From Rhodobacteraceae bacterium UBA1943 (GTDB lineage Bacteria > Pseudomonadota > Alphaproteobacteria > Rhodobacterales > Rhodobacteraceae), in the NCBI GenBank assembly GCA_002336845.1, contig DDEX01000014.1, positions 1-63,636 on the forward strand: DNA of 63,636 bases, given 5' to 3'. This document shows, in pieces, positions 34,055-43,082 of the stretch (position 1 is its first letter; every line of letters begins with the position of its first letter). The translations under genes and the position numbers were made by a program. The notes under the pieces were generated by a model. That model was not told the origin of the DNA and did no database searches. It was given only the letters and a program-made list of their open reading frames with translations.

Positions 34055-34980
34055 CCGATCCCCTTGCGCAACAGGCTGCTGCCCGATGGGGTGCCCATGT
34101 GGTTCGTCTGCTAAGCCACCGCGAAAACGCAGTCTATGAAATCAGGCTGGCGGATGGCACGCGCGCGGCGCTGCGGCTGCACCGGCCCGGCTATCAGGAT
34201 TTCGCGGCCATCCGGTCAGAGCTGTGGTGGTGCGCGGCCCTGGCGGCCGAAGGTGTCGCTGTGCCAGCCGCCTTGCCCCATCTGGGCGGCGACCTTTTGG
34301 CCGAATTGCCGGGTGGCCGGGCGGCTTCGGTCATCGAATGGGTTTCGGGCGTGCCCTTGGGCGCGGGCGGCCAACCACTGCCCTATCAGCCCGCGCAGAA
34401 CCTGCGCCTGCACCATGCCTTTGGCGCATTAATCGCGCAGTTCCACAGCGCAACCGACCGGCTGACCCTGCCCGACAACTTTACCCGCCCCAGGTGGGAC
34501 ATTGCAGGCCTTGTGGGCGAGGCCCCGCTGTGGGGTCGTTTCTGGGACCACCCCGAGGCCACACCCCGACAGCGCGCCCGCCTGACCGAAGCGCGTGATT
34601 TCCTGCACGGCCGCATGACCATCCATCTGGCAGCAGGCGCAAAAATTGCCCCGATTCACGCCGACCTTTTACGCGAAAACATCTTTGTCGATGGCGACCG
34701 GCTGTCCCTGATCGATTTTGATGACAGCGGCTGGGGATTCCGGCTGTTCGATCTGGGCACGGCACTGGCGCAGAATCTGGATGAGGCTGCCTACCCCGAC
34801 ATCCGCGATGCGTTGATGGAGGGTTACGGCACCACCGACCGAGCGATGGTCGAAGCCTTCACGCTGATGCGCTGCTGCGCCTCGGTCGGCTGGGCGATGA
34901 CACGGTTGGCGCCGGGCGATCCGGTCCACCCCCGCCATCTTGCCCGTGCCATGGATTGCGCCGCGCGGGTGATCGGCTGA
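34051..34980 (+). CDS. Phosphotransferase of aminoglycoside/homoserine-kinase family
   Basis: A 309-residue protein with the APH/choline-kinase fold: N-lobe with VYEIRLADGTRAALRLHRPG (nucleotide-binding Lys region appears replaced by Arg), catalytic loop HADLLRENIFVDG and the metal-binding IDFDDSG. Members phosphorylate small molecules such as homoserine, choline or antibiotics; the substrate is not evident. It is coupled to arfB by a 4-base overlap and converges on pncB with the stop codons adjacent. Confidence 0.83.
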   Translation: MTDPLAQQAAARWGAHVVRLLSHRENAVYEIRLADGTRAALRLHRPGYQDFAAIRSELWWCAALAAEGVAVPAALPHLGGDLLAELPGGRAASVIEWVSGVPLGAGGQPLPYQPAQNLRLHHAFGALIAQFHSATDRLTLPDNFTRPRWDIAGLVGEAPLWGRFWDHPEATPRQRARLTEARDFLHGRMTIHLAAGAKIAPIHADLLRENIFVDGDRLSLIDFDDSGWGFRLFDLGTALAQNLDEAAYPDIRDALMEGYGTTDRAMVEAFTLMRCCASVGWAMTRLAPGDPVHPRHLARAMDCAARVIG

Positions 34981-36273
34981 TCAGACGCGCACCTCGGACG
35001 CCACCTGTTCGCCCACGCCGAACACCCGTTTGTAGCGCGCAACCTCCTCCGCCGGACCCATCGCCTTGTTGGGGTTGTCCGACAGCTTGACCGTAGGGTG
35101 ACCATCTGCCGAAACCGCCTTGCATACCAGACTGAACGGCGCCAGCGCATCCTCGGGCACCAGCCCGCGGAAATCATTGGTCAACAGCGTGCCCCAGCCG
35201 AACGAGGCCTTCACCCGCCCGTTGAACCGCGCATAAAGGGCCTCGATCTGCTCGACATCCAGCCCGTCCGAGAAGATCACCAGCTTTTGGGCCGGGTCTT
35301 CACCGCGTTCCTGCCACCAGCGGATCGCCAGTTCGCAGGCCCCAGCCGGATCGCCCGAGTCAATGCGGATTCCGGTCCAGCTTGCCAACCAGTCGGGCGC
35401 GTTCTTAAGGAAGCCAGCAGTGCCATAGGTATCGGGCAGAATGATGCGCAGATTGCCGTCATGCTCTTCATGCCAGTCGGCCAGCACCTGATAAGGCGCG
35501 CGCGCCAGTTCTTCATCGGTCTTGGCCAGCGCCGAATAGACCATGGGCAATTCATGCGCATTTGTACCGATCGCCTCAATGTCGCGCTTTTGCGCGATCT
35601 TGCAGTTCGAGGTGCCGATGAACTTGGTCCCCAAACCTTCCTGCATCGCCTGCACGCACCAGTCTTGCCACAGAAAGGAATGCCGCCGCCGTGTGCCGAA
35701 ATCGGCAATCTTCAGGTCACGCAGCGCGCGCAGCCGTTCAATCTTTTCCCAGATTCGGGTCATGGCGCGAGCATAAAGCACCTGTAATTCAAACTTGCGC
35801 ATGTCTTTCAGCACGGCCCGGCTGCGCAATTCCATCAGCACGGCCAGCGCCGGAATTTCCCACAGCATCACCTCTGGCCAGCGCCCCTCAAAGGTCAGCT
35901 CGTACTGCCCATCGCGCTTTTCCAGATGATAGGGTGGCAGACGCAGCTTTTCGAACCACTCCATAAAGTCCGGGCGGAACATCTGGCGCTTGCCATAGAA
36001 CGTATTGCCGCGCAGCCAGGTGCTTTCGCCGCGTGACAGCGACAGGCTGCGTACATGGTCAAGCTGCTCGCGCAGTTCGCCCTCATCGATCAGATCGGCA
36101 AGCCGCACGTTCTTGCTGCGATTTATCAGGCTGAACGTCACCCTTGTGTCGGGCTTGTTGCGAAAGATCGACTGGCACATCAGCAGCTTGTAGAAATCGT
36201 CGTCGATCAGCGACCGGACAATCGGGTCGATCTTCCAGTTGTGATTATGGACCCGTGTCGCGATGTCAACCAT
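34981..36273 (-). CDS. pncB: Nicotinate phosphoribosyltransferase
   Basis: A 430-residue enzyme converting nicotinate and PRPP to nicotinate mononucleotide in NAD salvage. It has DFYKLLMCQSIFRNKP near the start, the substrate region FGTRRRHSFLWQD and the PRPP-binding loop IFSDGLDVEQIEALY. The ATG at 36273 is preferred; it overlaps the stop of the hybrid kinase gene by 8 bases, so the two are translationally coupled. It is the last gene of a pncA, kinase, pncB unit on the minus strand. Confidence 0.95.
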   Translation of the reverse strand: MVDIATRVHNHNWKIDPIVRSLIDDDFYKLLMCQSIFRNKPDTRVTFSLINRSKNVRLADLIDEGELREQLDHVRSLSLSRGESTWLRGNTFYGKRQMFRPDFMEWFEKLRLPPYHLEKRDGQYELTFEGRWPEVMLWEIPALAVLMELRSRAVLKDMRKFELQVLYARAMTRIWEKIERLRALRDLKIADFGTRRRHSFLWQDWCVQAMQEGLGTKFIGTSNCKIAQKRDIEAIGTNAHELPMVYSALAKTDEELARAPYQVLADWHEEHDGNLRIILPDTYGTAGFLKNAPDWLASWTGIRIDSGDPAGACELAIRWWQERGEDPAQKLVIFSDGLDVEQIEALYARFNGRVKASFGWGTLLTNDFRGLVPEDALAPFSLVCKAVSADGHPTVKLSDNPNKAMGPAEEVARYKRVFGVGEQVASEVRV

Positions 36274-38578
36274 GCCCTGCCCCCCTGCTTCGCCGTCTTC
36301 TGCCATGCGCCGGGGCGGGCTCATAATCCGCCTGCCCGGCAATGCGGGTGATCAGCGCATAAAGATCGGCCCGCGACAAGGGCTTGGTCAGCACGCCGTC
36401 GATTCCTGCGGCGCGGCAGACGGTCTCGTCCTCAGCGGCGGCTAAGGCAGTAAGGGCATGGATCGGGCAGCTTGGCAGGCCGTGCGCCGCCTCATGCGCA
36501 CGGATGGCACGGCTGGCCGACAACCCGTCCATCTCTGGCATCGAGATATCCATGAGGATCAGATCGGGCTGTTCCTCCCGATAGCGTTCCACCGCGATAC
36601 GGCCATTCTCGGCCTCGGTCAGCCTGGCTACGGCGGGTTCCAGAAGTTTGCGGGCGATCAGCCTGTTGGTGCGGTTGTCTTCGGCCACCAGTACATGCAG
36701 CGCGGTGCGCGGCACATCCACCCCCTGCCGTGCCGGCACGCCGATCGACACCGTCCCGGCCCGCGCCAGCCGCACCGTCAACGTGAAAACTGCCCCCTCT
36801 CCCATGGTTGAGGCCACCTCGATATCGCCCCGCATCTGTTGCGCCAGCAGACGGGAGATCGTCAGCCCCAGCCCGGTGCCGCCGAACTGACGGCTGATCG
36901 TGGCATCCGCCTGGGTAAAGCTGTCGAACACCTGGCCGATGCGATCAGGGGCAATACCGATGCCCGTATCGGCCACCGCAATGCTAACCTCGTCATGATC
37001 TAGCTTCGGGCGAACGTCCAGACGGACGGCCACCTGCCCTTCGGCGGTGAACTTCACCGCGTTGCCGACCAGGTTGAGCAGGATTTGCCGCAGCCGCCCG
37101 GCATCGCCCAGATAATGCGGCAAACCCTCAGGGCAATCGACCGTCAGTGCGACCCCCTTCTTATCAGCCGTCGGGCGCAACAGATCGACCGCACGAATCA
37201 CACTTTCGGCCAGCGAGAACGGTTCCAGCCGCAACTCTTCCTTACCGGCCTGCAACTTGGACAGGTCCAGCACGTCGTTCAGGATCGTCAGCAAGGCACG
37301 GCCGGATTCGACGATAGTGGCTGCATACTGGCGTTGTTGGGCGTCAAGCCGCGTGTCCTCCAGCAGCTCCGCCATCCCGATCAGGCCCCCAAGCGGGGTG
37401 CGGATTTCATGGCTCATCGTGGCAAGGAACACCGCCTTGGCCTGCGCCGCCGCTTCGGCCGCCGTGCGGGCCGCCGAAAGCTCTGCTGCATGGGCCTTGG
37501 CCTGTGTCACGTCCCGTTCAATGGCGATATAGACATCGGGCCGCCCGTCGGGTTTGAGAACGGGGGTCATCGACACCTCCATCCAGATGTCGCGGCCATC
37601 CTTGGTCCGGTTCGCAATCTCGACCAGACAGGGGCGGCAATCGCGCTGCGCCGCCTGAAGCGCCCATAGCGATTGCGCCGAGGTCAGGGGGCTGTTCAGC
37701 ACCTCGCCCGGCCCGCGGCCCACCACTTCAGCCGCCGAATAACCGGTCACGCGGCAGAACGCCTCATTCACCCATTCGATGCGCCCCTCGGGTGTGGTGA
37801 AAATGATGCTGTCATTGGCCTTTCTTGCCACCAGCGCCAGCCGCTCCGACTGCCGTGCCGCCTGATCCAGCGCGTTGCGCGAGGTTTCCAGCGCGGTCTG
37901 CTCTTCCAGCAACGCCGCCTCGAACGTCAGCCGCTCTTGTCGGCCATGCTCAATGGCCCGGATAAACAGCGCCGCGACATAAGCCAGAACCGCGATGGAC
38001 AGCACAACGAACCAGTCACCTGCTATGCCGCGCAAAAGACCAGGGGCCATGCTGCCCGTCATCACCAGCCCGGTCAGCGTGTAAAACCCCAGCCGCAGCA
38101 GGCTACCCCCGCCGAAATGATGGCGCACAAGGCCCGCGTTGATCGCCGCGCTCATCAGGAAGACGGCCGCGAACAGGCGCGCCTCGGTGTAGGGGACAAG
38201 GCCCCAGCACAACAGGATGCAGGCAGAAATGCTGACGGCCTGCACCGCCCCGCTGGCCGCTGCCGCCCGACGCAAACCGGCGGTGATGGCCGGTCGCCGC
38301 AGGATCAGCGCCAGAGCAAGGCAATCAACCGCCTCGCCCGCCACCGCGATCAGCGCCGCCGCCACCCCGATCCAGGGCGCGCCAAAAATCCCGATGGTCA
38401 ACGCGCCGAACACGGTCATGGTCTGACGCATGGCAAATCCGCGCACCCGCGCACGGGCATATCGGCGAAACCGCCCATCGGCGCTGTTGCGGGCGGCAAA
38501 TTTCGCCATGGCCGCGCCCTGCCCGGCAGGCATCCCCAACCCTGCCGCGACTGTTCCGGTGGCGGTTTTGGTAGGCAT
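36266..38578 (-). CDS. Hybrid sensor histidine kinase (membrane-PAS-HisKA-HATPase-REC)
   Basis: A 770-residue protein. About five to seven transmembrane segments occupy residues 35-195 with no periplasmic sensor of note, followed by a coiled coil and a PAS domain (FTTPEGRIEWVNEAFCRVTG). HisKA has the phospho-His in ATMSHEIRTPLGGL; the ATPase has NLVGNAVKFT, DTGIGI and GGTGLGLTI. A C-terminal receiver has VAEDNRTN, Asp in LMDISMPEMDG and Lys in LTKPLS. There is no effector domain and no partner regulator nearby. Between pncA and pncB it could respond to NAD precursors, by inference. The ATG at 38578 follows AAAAGGGG. Confidence 0.88.
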   Translation of the reverse strand: MPTKTATGTVAAGLGMPAGQGAAMAKFAARNSADGRFRRYARARVRGFAMRQTMTVFGALTIGIFGAPWIGVAAALIAVAGEAVDCLALALILRRPAITAGLRRAAAASGAVQAVSISACILLCWGLVPYTEARLFAAVFLMSAAINAGLVRHHFGGGSLLRLGFYTLTGLVMTGSMAPGLLRGIAGDWFVVLSIAVLAYVAALFIRAIEHGRQERLTFEAALLEEQTALETSRNALDQAARQSERLALVARKANDSIIFTTPEGRIEWVNEAFCRVTGYSAAEVVGRGPGEVLNSPLTSAQSLWALQAAQRDCRPCLVEIANRTKDGRDIWMEVSMTPVLKPDGRPDVYIAIERDVTQAKAHAAELSAARTAAEAAAQAKAVFLATMSHEIRTPLGGLIGMAELLEDTRLDAQQRQYAATIVESGRALLTILNDVLDLSKLQAGKEELRLEPFSLAESVIRAVDLLRPTADKKGVALTVDCPEGLPHYLGDAGRLRQILLNLVGNAVKFTAEGQVAVRLDVRPKLDHDEVSIAVADTGIGIAPDRIGQVFDSFTQADATISRQFGGTGLGLTISRLLAQQMRGDIEVASTMGEGAVFTLTVRLARAGTVSIGVPARQGVDVPRTALHVLVAEDNRTNRLIARKLLEPAVARLTEAENGRIAVERYREEQPDLILMDISMPEMDGLSASRAIRAHEAAHGLPSCPIHALTALAAAEDETVCRAAGIDGVLTKPLSRADLYALITRIAGQADYEPAPAHGRRRRSRGAGHG

Positions 38579-38639
38579 CCGCGCAACATCCCCTTTTCGG
38601 GGTAGATTGCGCGGCAAAGGTTAAGGCCGGGTGCAGGGC

Positions 38640-39245
38640 CTAGCCCCAGATCACCCCGGCCGAAACCGTGCTGGCCCGCGCTTCGGCCAGACTGCCGTTC
38701 AGGTCGATGGCGCGGCAGGCTGCTTCGAGGATGGTCGCGGCAAACCCAAGGCGGGCCGCGTCCATCGCCGAATAGGCAACGCAGTAATCCGTCGCCAGCC
38801 CGACCAGCGTCAGCGTGCTGATCCCGCGCGTACGCAGATACCCTTCCAGTCCGGTCGGGGTGGTGCGGTCATTCTCAAAGAAGGCCGAATAGCTGTCGAT
38901 CCCGGACCGAAACCCCTTGCGGATCACCAGATGCGCCGGATCGGTGCGCAGGCCTGCATGAAAGGCGGCCCCGACAGTGCCCTGCACGCAATGCACCGGC
39001 CACAGCACCTGCGGGCCATAGGGCATGTCCGTCAGGCTGAAAGGGGCCGCACCAGGATGGTTGGCGGCAAAGGAGGTATGGTCGGCAGGGTGCCAGTCCT
39101 GCGTCAGGATCACGGTTTCAAAATCATCCATCAGATCGTTGATCTGCGGGACGATCTCATCGCCCCCCGCCACGGCCAGCGCGCCGCCGGGGCAGAAATC
39201 GTTCTGCACATCGATGACAATAAGGGCTTCGGTCGGCGCGCGCAT
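38640..39245 (-). CDS. pncA: Nicotinamidase
   Basis: A 201-residue isochorismatase-fold hydrolase that converts nicotinamide to nicotinate. It has the catalytic Asp in VIDVQNDFCPGG, metal ligands in TQDWHPADHTSF, the catalytic Lys in VIRKGF and the nucleophile Cys in LATDYCVAYSA. It is the first gene of the pncA, kinase, pncB cluster and yields the substrate of PncB. The kinase gene begins 61 bases downstream. Confidence 0.96.
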   Translation of the reverse strand: MRAPTEALIVIDVQNDFCPGGALAVAGGDEIVPQINDLMDDFETVILTQDWHPADHTSFAANHPGAAPFSLTDMPYGPQVLWPVHCVQGTVGAAFHAGLRTDPAHLVIRKGFRSGIDSYSAFFENDRTTPTGLEGYLRTRGISTLTLVGLATDYCVAYSAMDAARLGFAATILEAACRAIDLNGSLAEARASTVSAGVIWG

Positions 39246-39345
39246 GAAAACCTCCGGTTCAGGATGGGCAAAGCGTGGCGCGCAATCGCCGCAGGGTCAA
39301 CCGGCGGGCTTGCCGGTGGCGCGGGCTTGGCCTATCCCCGCCCAT

Positions 39346-40248
39346 ATGCTGACCATCGCCGCGCTTTACCATTTCACCCGCTTTGACGACCCCGCCGCGC
39401 TGCGCGGGCCGTTGTTGGACCTGTGTCTTGCCCAAGGCGTCACGGGCACGCTTCTGCTGGCGCGCGAGGGGCTGAACGGCACCATCGCCGGGCCGCGCGC
39501 CGGGATTGATGCGGTGATCGCCCATCTGCGCAGTTTGCCCGGTTGTGCGGAGCTGGAGTGGAAAGAGGCCACCACCGACGTCCCACCCTTTGGTCGGATG
39601 AAGGTGAAGCTGAAGGCCGAGATCGTGACCATGGGCCAGCCCGATGTGGACCCAACCGCTCGTGTCGGCCATTACGTCGCGCCCGAGGATTGGAACGCCC
39701 TGATCAGCGACCCGGATGTGGCGGTAATCGACACGCGGAATGATTACGAAGTGGCCATCGGCACCTTTCGCGGCGCGGTCGATCCGGCAACCCGCAGCTT
39801 TCGCGAGTTTCCCCAGTGGTGGGCCGAGAATCGCGAAAAGTTCGCGGGCAAACGCATTGCCATGTTCTGCACCGGCGGCATCCGCTGCGAGAAATCGACC
39901 AACTTCCTGCTGGGTCAGGGTATCAATCAGGTCTATCACCTTAAGGGTGGCATCCTGAAATACCTGGAAGAGGTGCCGCAGGATCAAAGCCTGTGGGACG
40001 GCGAATGCTATGTGTTCGACGGACGGGTTTCGGTTGGCCATGGCCTTGTGCCCGGCCCTTACGACAGTTGCCACGCCTGCCGCCGCCCGCTGTCGCCCGA
40101 GGACAGGCAGCGCCCGGAATATGAACGCGGCGCGTCGTGCCACCATTGCCTTGCGGAGTATTCCGATGCTGACCGCGACAGGTTCCGTGAGCGGCAAAGG
40201 CAGATGGATCTGGCCGAACAGCGCGGTGCGCGACATCTGGGTGCCTGA
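39346..40248 (+). CDS. trhO: tRNA uridine(34) hydroxylase, rhodanese family
   Basis: A 300-residue protein of the TrhO (YceA) family, which hydroxylates U34 of tRNAs towards 5-carboxymethoxy or methoxy modification. It has an N-terminal acylphosphatase-like part (LLAREGLNGTIAG), the rhodanese domain with the active Cys in MFCTGGIRCEKS, and a C-terminal Cys-rich stretch (CHACRRPLSPEDRQ, then CHHC) likely to bind metal. The ATG at 39346 begins with the conserved TIAALYHFT. It diverges from pncA. Confidence 0.93.
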   Translation: MLTIAALYHFTRFDDPAALRGPLLDLCLAQGVTGTLLLAREGLNGTIAGPRAGIDAVIAHLRSLPGCAELEWKEATTDVPPFGRMKVKLKAEIVTMGQPDVDPTARVGHYVAPEDWNALISDPDVAVIDTRNDYEVAIGTFRGAVDPATRSFREFPQWWAENREKFAGKRIAMFCTGGIRCEKSTNFLLGQGINQVYHLKGGILKYLEEVPQDQSLWDGECYVFDGRVSVGHGLVPGPYDSCHACRRPLSPEDRQRPEYERGASCHHCLAEYSDADRDRFRERQRQMDLAEQRGARHLGA

Positions 40249-40476
40249 GCGGCGCGAGGTTCCTCTGCGCGTGTCCGGGCAGGCGCTGACCGGGCCATAC
40301 CGGCCAGGCGATGCATTTTGCCAATGCTCACGCATGGCGAAGGCGGTGGCCTTCACCTGACATGGCAAGCGAAACCCGATCCCGGCCGCATCCCCGCGCA
40401 TCCTCTGTGCGCCAATCCGGCTTTCCCGCAGCACCTGCACCTCCTATGTCTGGTCCAACAGCAAAGGGGCGAACCA

Positions 40477-41508
40477 ATGAGCGCGATTGAACTGGGCCTT
40501 GATACCTTTGGCGACGTGACGGTGGACACCTCCGGCGCGCCGAAACCGATGGATCAGGTTTTGCGTGATGTGGTCGAACAGGGCGTTCTGGCCGATCAGG
40601 TGGGCATCCATTTCATCGGCCTTGGCGAACATCACCGCCCCGACTTTGCAATCTCCTCGCCCGAAATCCTGCTGGCTGCCATCGCGGCGCGGACGCAGAA
40701 AATCCAGCTTGGCACCGCTGTTACCGTCCTGTCGTCGGACGATCCGATCCGGGTGTTCCAGCGATTTTCCACCCTGAACGCCATTTCCAATGGCCGGGCC
40801 GAGGTGATCCTGGGCCGCGGCAGCTTTACCGAAAGCTATCCCCTGTTCGGCTATGACCTGAACGAGTACGAGATGCTGTTCGAGGAAAAGCTGGACCTGT
40901 TCGCCAAACTGGTGAAGGGGCCGTCCGTCACCTGGCAGGGCCAGCACCGGGCTGGCCTGAAGGACCAGAAGGTCTATCCACCCGTGGGCGACAAGCCCTT
41001 CGTCACCTGGGTCGGCGTCGGCGGCAGCCCGGAATCGGTGGTGCGCGTGGTGCGGCAGGACCTGCAACTGATGCTGGCCATCATCGGCGGCGACCCGCGC
41101 CGCTTCCTGCCCTATATCGACCTGTATCAGCGTGCCTGCCAGCAGATGCAGCGCCCCGAGCGCCCGATAGGCATCCATTCCCCCGGTTTCGTCGCCGCAA
41201 CGGACGAAGCCGCGCGCGAAACCTTCTGGCCGCATTACAAGGATATGTATGGCCGCCTGGGCCGCGAACGCGGCTGGCCCCCCGTCACGAAAGACCGCTA
41301 TATCGACGAGATTGAGAACGGCTCGCTCTACATCGGCAGCCCGGAGACCGTGGCGAAAAAGATCGCAGCCGCCATGCACGACCTTGGCATCCAGCGGTTT
41401 GACATGAAATATACCACCGGCCCGGTGCCGCACGAACAACAGATGGCCTGTATCGAGCTTTACGGCACCAAGGTCATCCCCATGGTAAAGGACATTCTTT
41501 CCGCATGA
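40477..41508 (+). CDS. LLM-class flavin-dependent oxidoreductase
   Basis: A 343-residue luciferase-like monooxygenase. The N-terminal ELGLDTFGDVTVDTSGAP and DQVGIHFIGLGEHHRPDF are family motifs, as are TAVTVLSSDDPIRVFQRF and the C-terminal SPETVAKKI. These proteins use FMNH2 or F420 with oxygen; substrate unknown. The start follows GGGGCGAACC. Its stop overlaps the thioesterase gene by 4 bases, so these form one unit. Confidence 0.87.
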   Translation: MSAIELGLDTFGDVTVDTSGAPKPMDQVLRDVVEQGVLADQVGIHFIGLGEHHRPDFAISSPEILLAAIAARTQKIQLGTAVTVLSSDDPIRVFQRFSTLNAISNGRAEVILGRGSFTESYPLFGYDLNEYEMLFEEKLDLFAKLVKGPSVTWQGQHRAGLKDQKVYPPVGDKPFVTWVGVGGSPESVVRVVRQDLQLMLAIIGGDPRRFLPYIDLYQRACQQMQRPERPIGIHSPGFVAATDEAARETFWPHYKDMYGRLGRERGWPPVTKDRYIDEIENGSLYIGSPETVAKKIAAAMHDLGIQRFDMKYTTGPVPHEQQMACIELYGTKVIPMVKDILSA

Positions 41509-41897
41509 TCAGCGACCGGATTGCCGACAGGCTGCAAACCTCTTCCCTGCCACGCCAGCTTGGCATCAGGGTACTGCGCGCCCTGCCCGGTGACAGCACG
41601 CTTGAGGTAACGGTGACAGCCGAGCATCTGAACCTGCATGGCGCCTGCCATGGCGGGCTGATTTTCACGCTGGCCGATACCGCCTTTGGCTTTGCCGCCA
41701 ATGCCGGCGAGGAAAACGCCGTGACGCAGGAAGCCTCGATCCATTATGTCACCCCGGCGCGGCTGGATGAGGTGCTGACCGCACACGCAACCCAGACCTC
41801 ACGCCAGGGGCGCAGCGCGGTTCTTGATGTGACGGTGACGGCAGGCGATGGCCGGGTGGTCGCACTGTTCCGCGGCCTTGCCCGGTTCGTCGCCTGA
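41505..41897 (+). CDS. PaaI-like hotdog thioesterase
   Basis: A 130-residue hotdog protein with the PaaI/YdiI pattern: HLNLHGACHGGLIFTLADTA, which holds the catalytic Asp/His region, then SIHYVTPARLDEVLTAHATQ. The family hydrolyses aryl- or acyl-CoA. The best match is PaaI of phenylacetate degradation, but no other paa genes are here, so the symbol is not applied. The ATG overlaps the LLM oxidoreductase stop (ATGA). Confidence 0.85.
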   Translation: MISDRIADRLQTSSLPRQLGIRVLRALPGDSTLEVTVTAEHLNLHGACHGGLIFTLADTAFGFAANAGEENAVTQEASIHYVTPARLDEVLTAHATQTSRQGRSAVLDVTVTAGDGRVVALFRGLARFVA

Positions 41898-41915
41898 TCA
41901 GATCCGGGGCTGAGC

Positions 41916-42635
41916 TCAGATCATGCGAATGGCGTCCTTGCCAACCGCCAGCATATAGCCGCGCCGCGCCACGGTTTTCACCAAAAGCTCGCTGACCAAC
42001 TGGTTGCCAAGGGCATCGCGCAGCCGCTTGACCCGTGTGGCCCCTGCCGCCTCTTCGCAATCGGCCTCGGACCGGCCAGAGATGACAGCTTCAATCTGCA
42101 CGCCGGTCATCACTTCGTCATCCAGCCGCGCTTCGGCCAGAACCGACAGGGTTTCAATCGCCGCCTCGGTCAGTTGAAACTCCATATCGTTGATGTAAAC
42201 CGCCCGCGCCTCGCGGCTGATCAGCATCGACGACACCTGAATGCCCGACCGTTGAATGGCCGAGATGCGGCGGTTCAGCGTGACGATGGTGACCAGAAAC
42301 ACCAGCGACGCCACCAACAACGCGGTGGAAAACAGCAGCAGCACGAAGATCACGCTGCGATAGCTGGCCAGAACTTCGGAAAATGACGTGCCGGATTGCG
42401 CCAGAATCTCCAGCAGCTTGATTTCCGCCGCCGTCGTCAGGTCATTGTTTTCGACGAACAGCCGTTCAACCCGCGCGTTGAAGGCATTGGCATCGGGCAG
42501 GCTGACGAACAGGAACACCGCCGCACCCAGCAGGATCACGACGATGGCGGCAATACCAAAGGCCACAACGCGGTTGCCCGCCCGCAGACTGTCAGAAACG
42601 GAGGAAGTAGTCTCCGGCACTGCTTTTCCTTTCAT
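41916..42635 (-). CDS. Membrane-anchored winged-helix protein, possible regulator
   Basis: A 239-residue protein with two transmembrane helices (about 22-46, VVAFGIAAIVVILLGAAVFL, and 95-118), a short periplasmic loop of ~45 residues and a C-terminal cytoplasmic domain resembling an OmpR/PhoB winged helix: YINDMEFQLTEAAIETLSVL, KRLRDALGNQLV and the wing VARRGYMLAV. The order is reversed relative to ToxR/CadC, where the DNA-binding domain is N-terminal. No receiver or kinase domain. Its start lies inside the end of the small exported protein gene. A GTG at 42620 is an alternative start. Confidence 0.65.
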   Translation of the reverse strand: MKGKAVPETTSSVSDSLRAGNRVVAFGIAAIVVILLGAAVFLFVSLPDANAFNARVERLFVENNDLTTAAEIKLLEILAQSGTSFSEVLASYRSVIFVLLLFSTALLVASLVFLVTIVTLNRRISAIQRSGIQVSSMLISREARAVYINDMEFQLTEAAIETLSVLAEARLDDEVMTGVQIEAVISGRSEADCEEAAGATRVKRLRDALGNQLVSELLVKTVARRGYMLAVGKDAIRMI

Positions 42636-42879
42636 CCAGCCCTTCCGGTCCGAACACCGAAAGCACGTTCAACAGTTTCCAGCCGGCCTGTTCCAGCCGG
42701 GGCCGCAATTCGGCCGCCGCCGCTTTCTTGTCGCAGGCAGAGACCTGCGCAACCCCGTAATGCAGGCGCAAGGGATTGTCCTGCTTGGCTTTGTAATCGG
42801 CATAGCAATCGGCGGACGCAGGCCCACACAGCGCAAAAAGCACTGTCAGGGCCATCAGGAAGGGCGCTAGGCGCGTCAT
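42592..42879 (-). CDS. Small exported protein, function unknown
   Basis: A 95-residue protein with a signal peptide (APFLMALTVLFALCGPASA, cleavage before DCYADYKAK) and a mature domain with two Cys (DCYADYK and VSACDKK), likely a disulfide, and an ending like LLNVLSVFGPEGLDERK. GGAG lies 7 bases before the ATG. The 3' end overlaps the winged-helix gene by 44 bases, so the pair is probably coupled. No family name is recognised; a small periplasmic partner of the regulator is an inference. Confidence 0.75.
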   Translation of the reverse strand: MTRLAPFLMALTVLFALCGPASADCYADYKAKQDNPLRLHYGVAQVSACDKKAAAAELRPRLEQAGWKLLNVLSVFGPEGLDERKSSAGDYFLRF

Positions 42880-43082
42880 CTCGCTTCTCCGTCAAGGTAA
42901 GTGCATCCTGCGCCGCGCGGGTGGGGTTATTCAATAACCAACGGCGGGATTCCGCGTTGATATCGCATATCACCGCCGCGTTATTGTCCTTCAGGGCATG
43001 CCGGGCGCAAGTTGAACGCATGGTTCCGCCGCCCGAGTCGTCACACCGGGCCGGGACGCAAGAACGGCAACAGGAGGTCACG

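Noticed and set aside
41505..41897. Phenylacetate degradation gene paaI
   Set aside because: The fold fits, but no other paa gene is present, so only a PaaI-like thioesterase is claimed.
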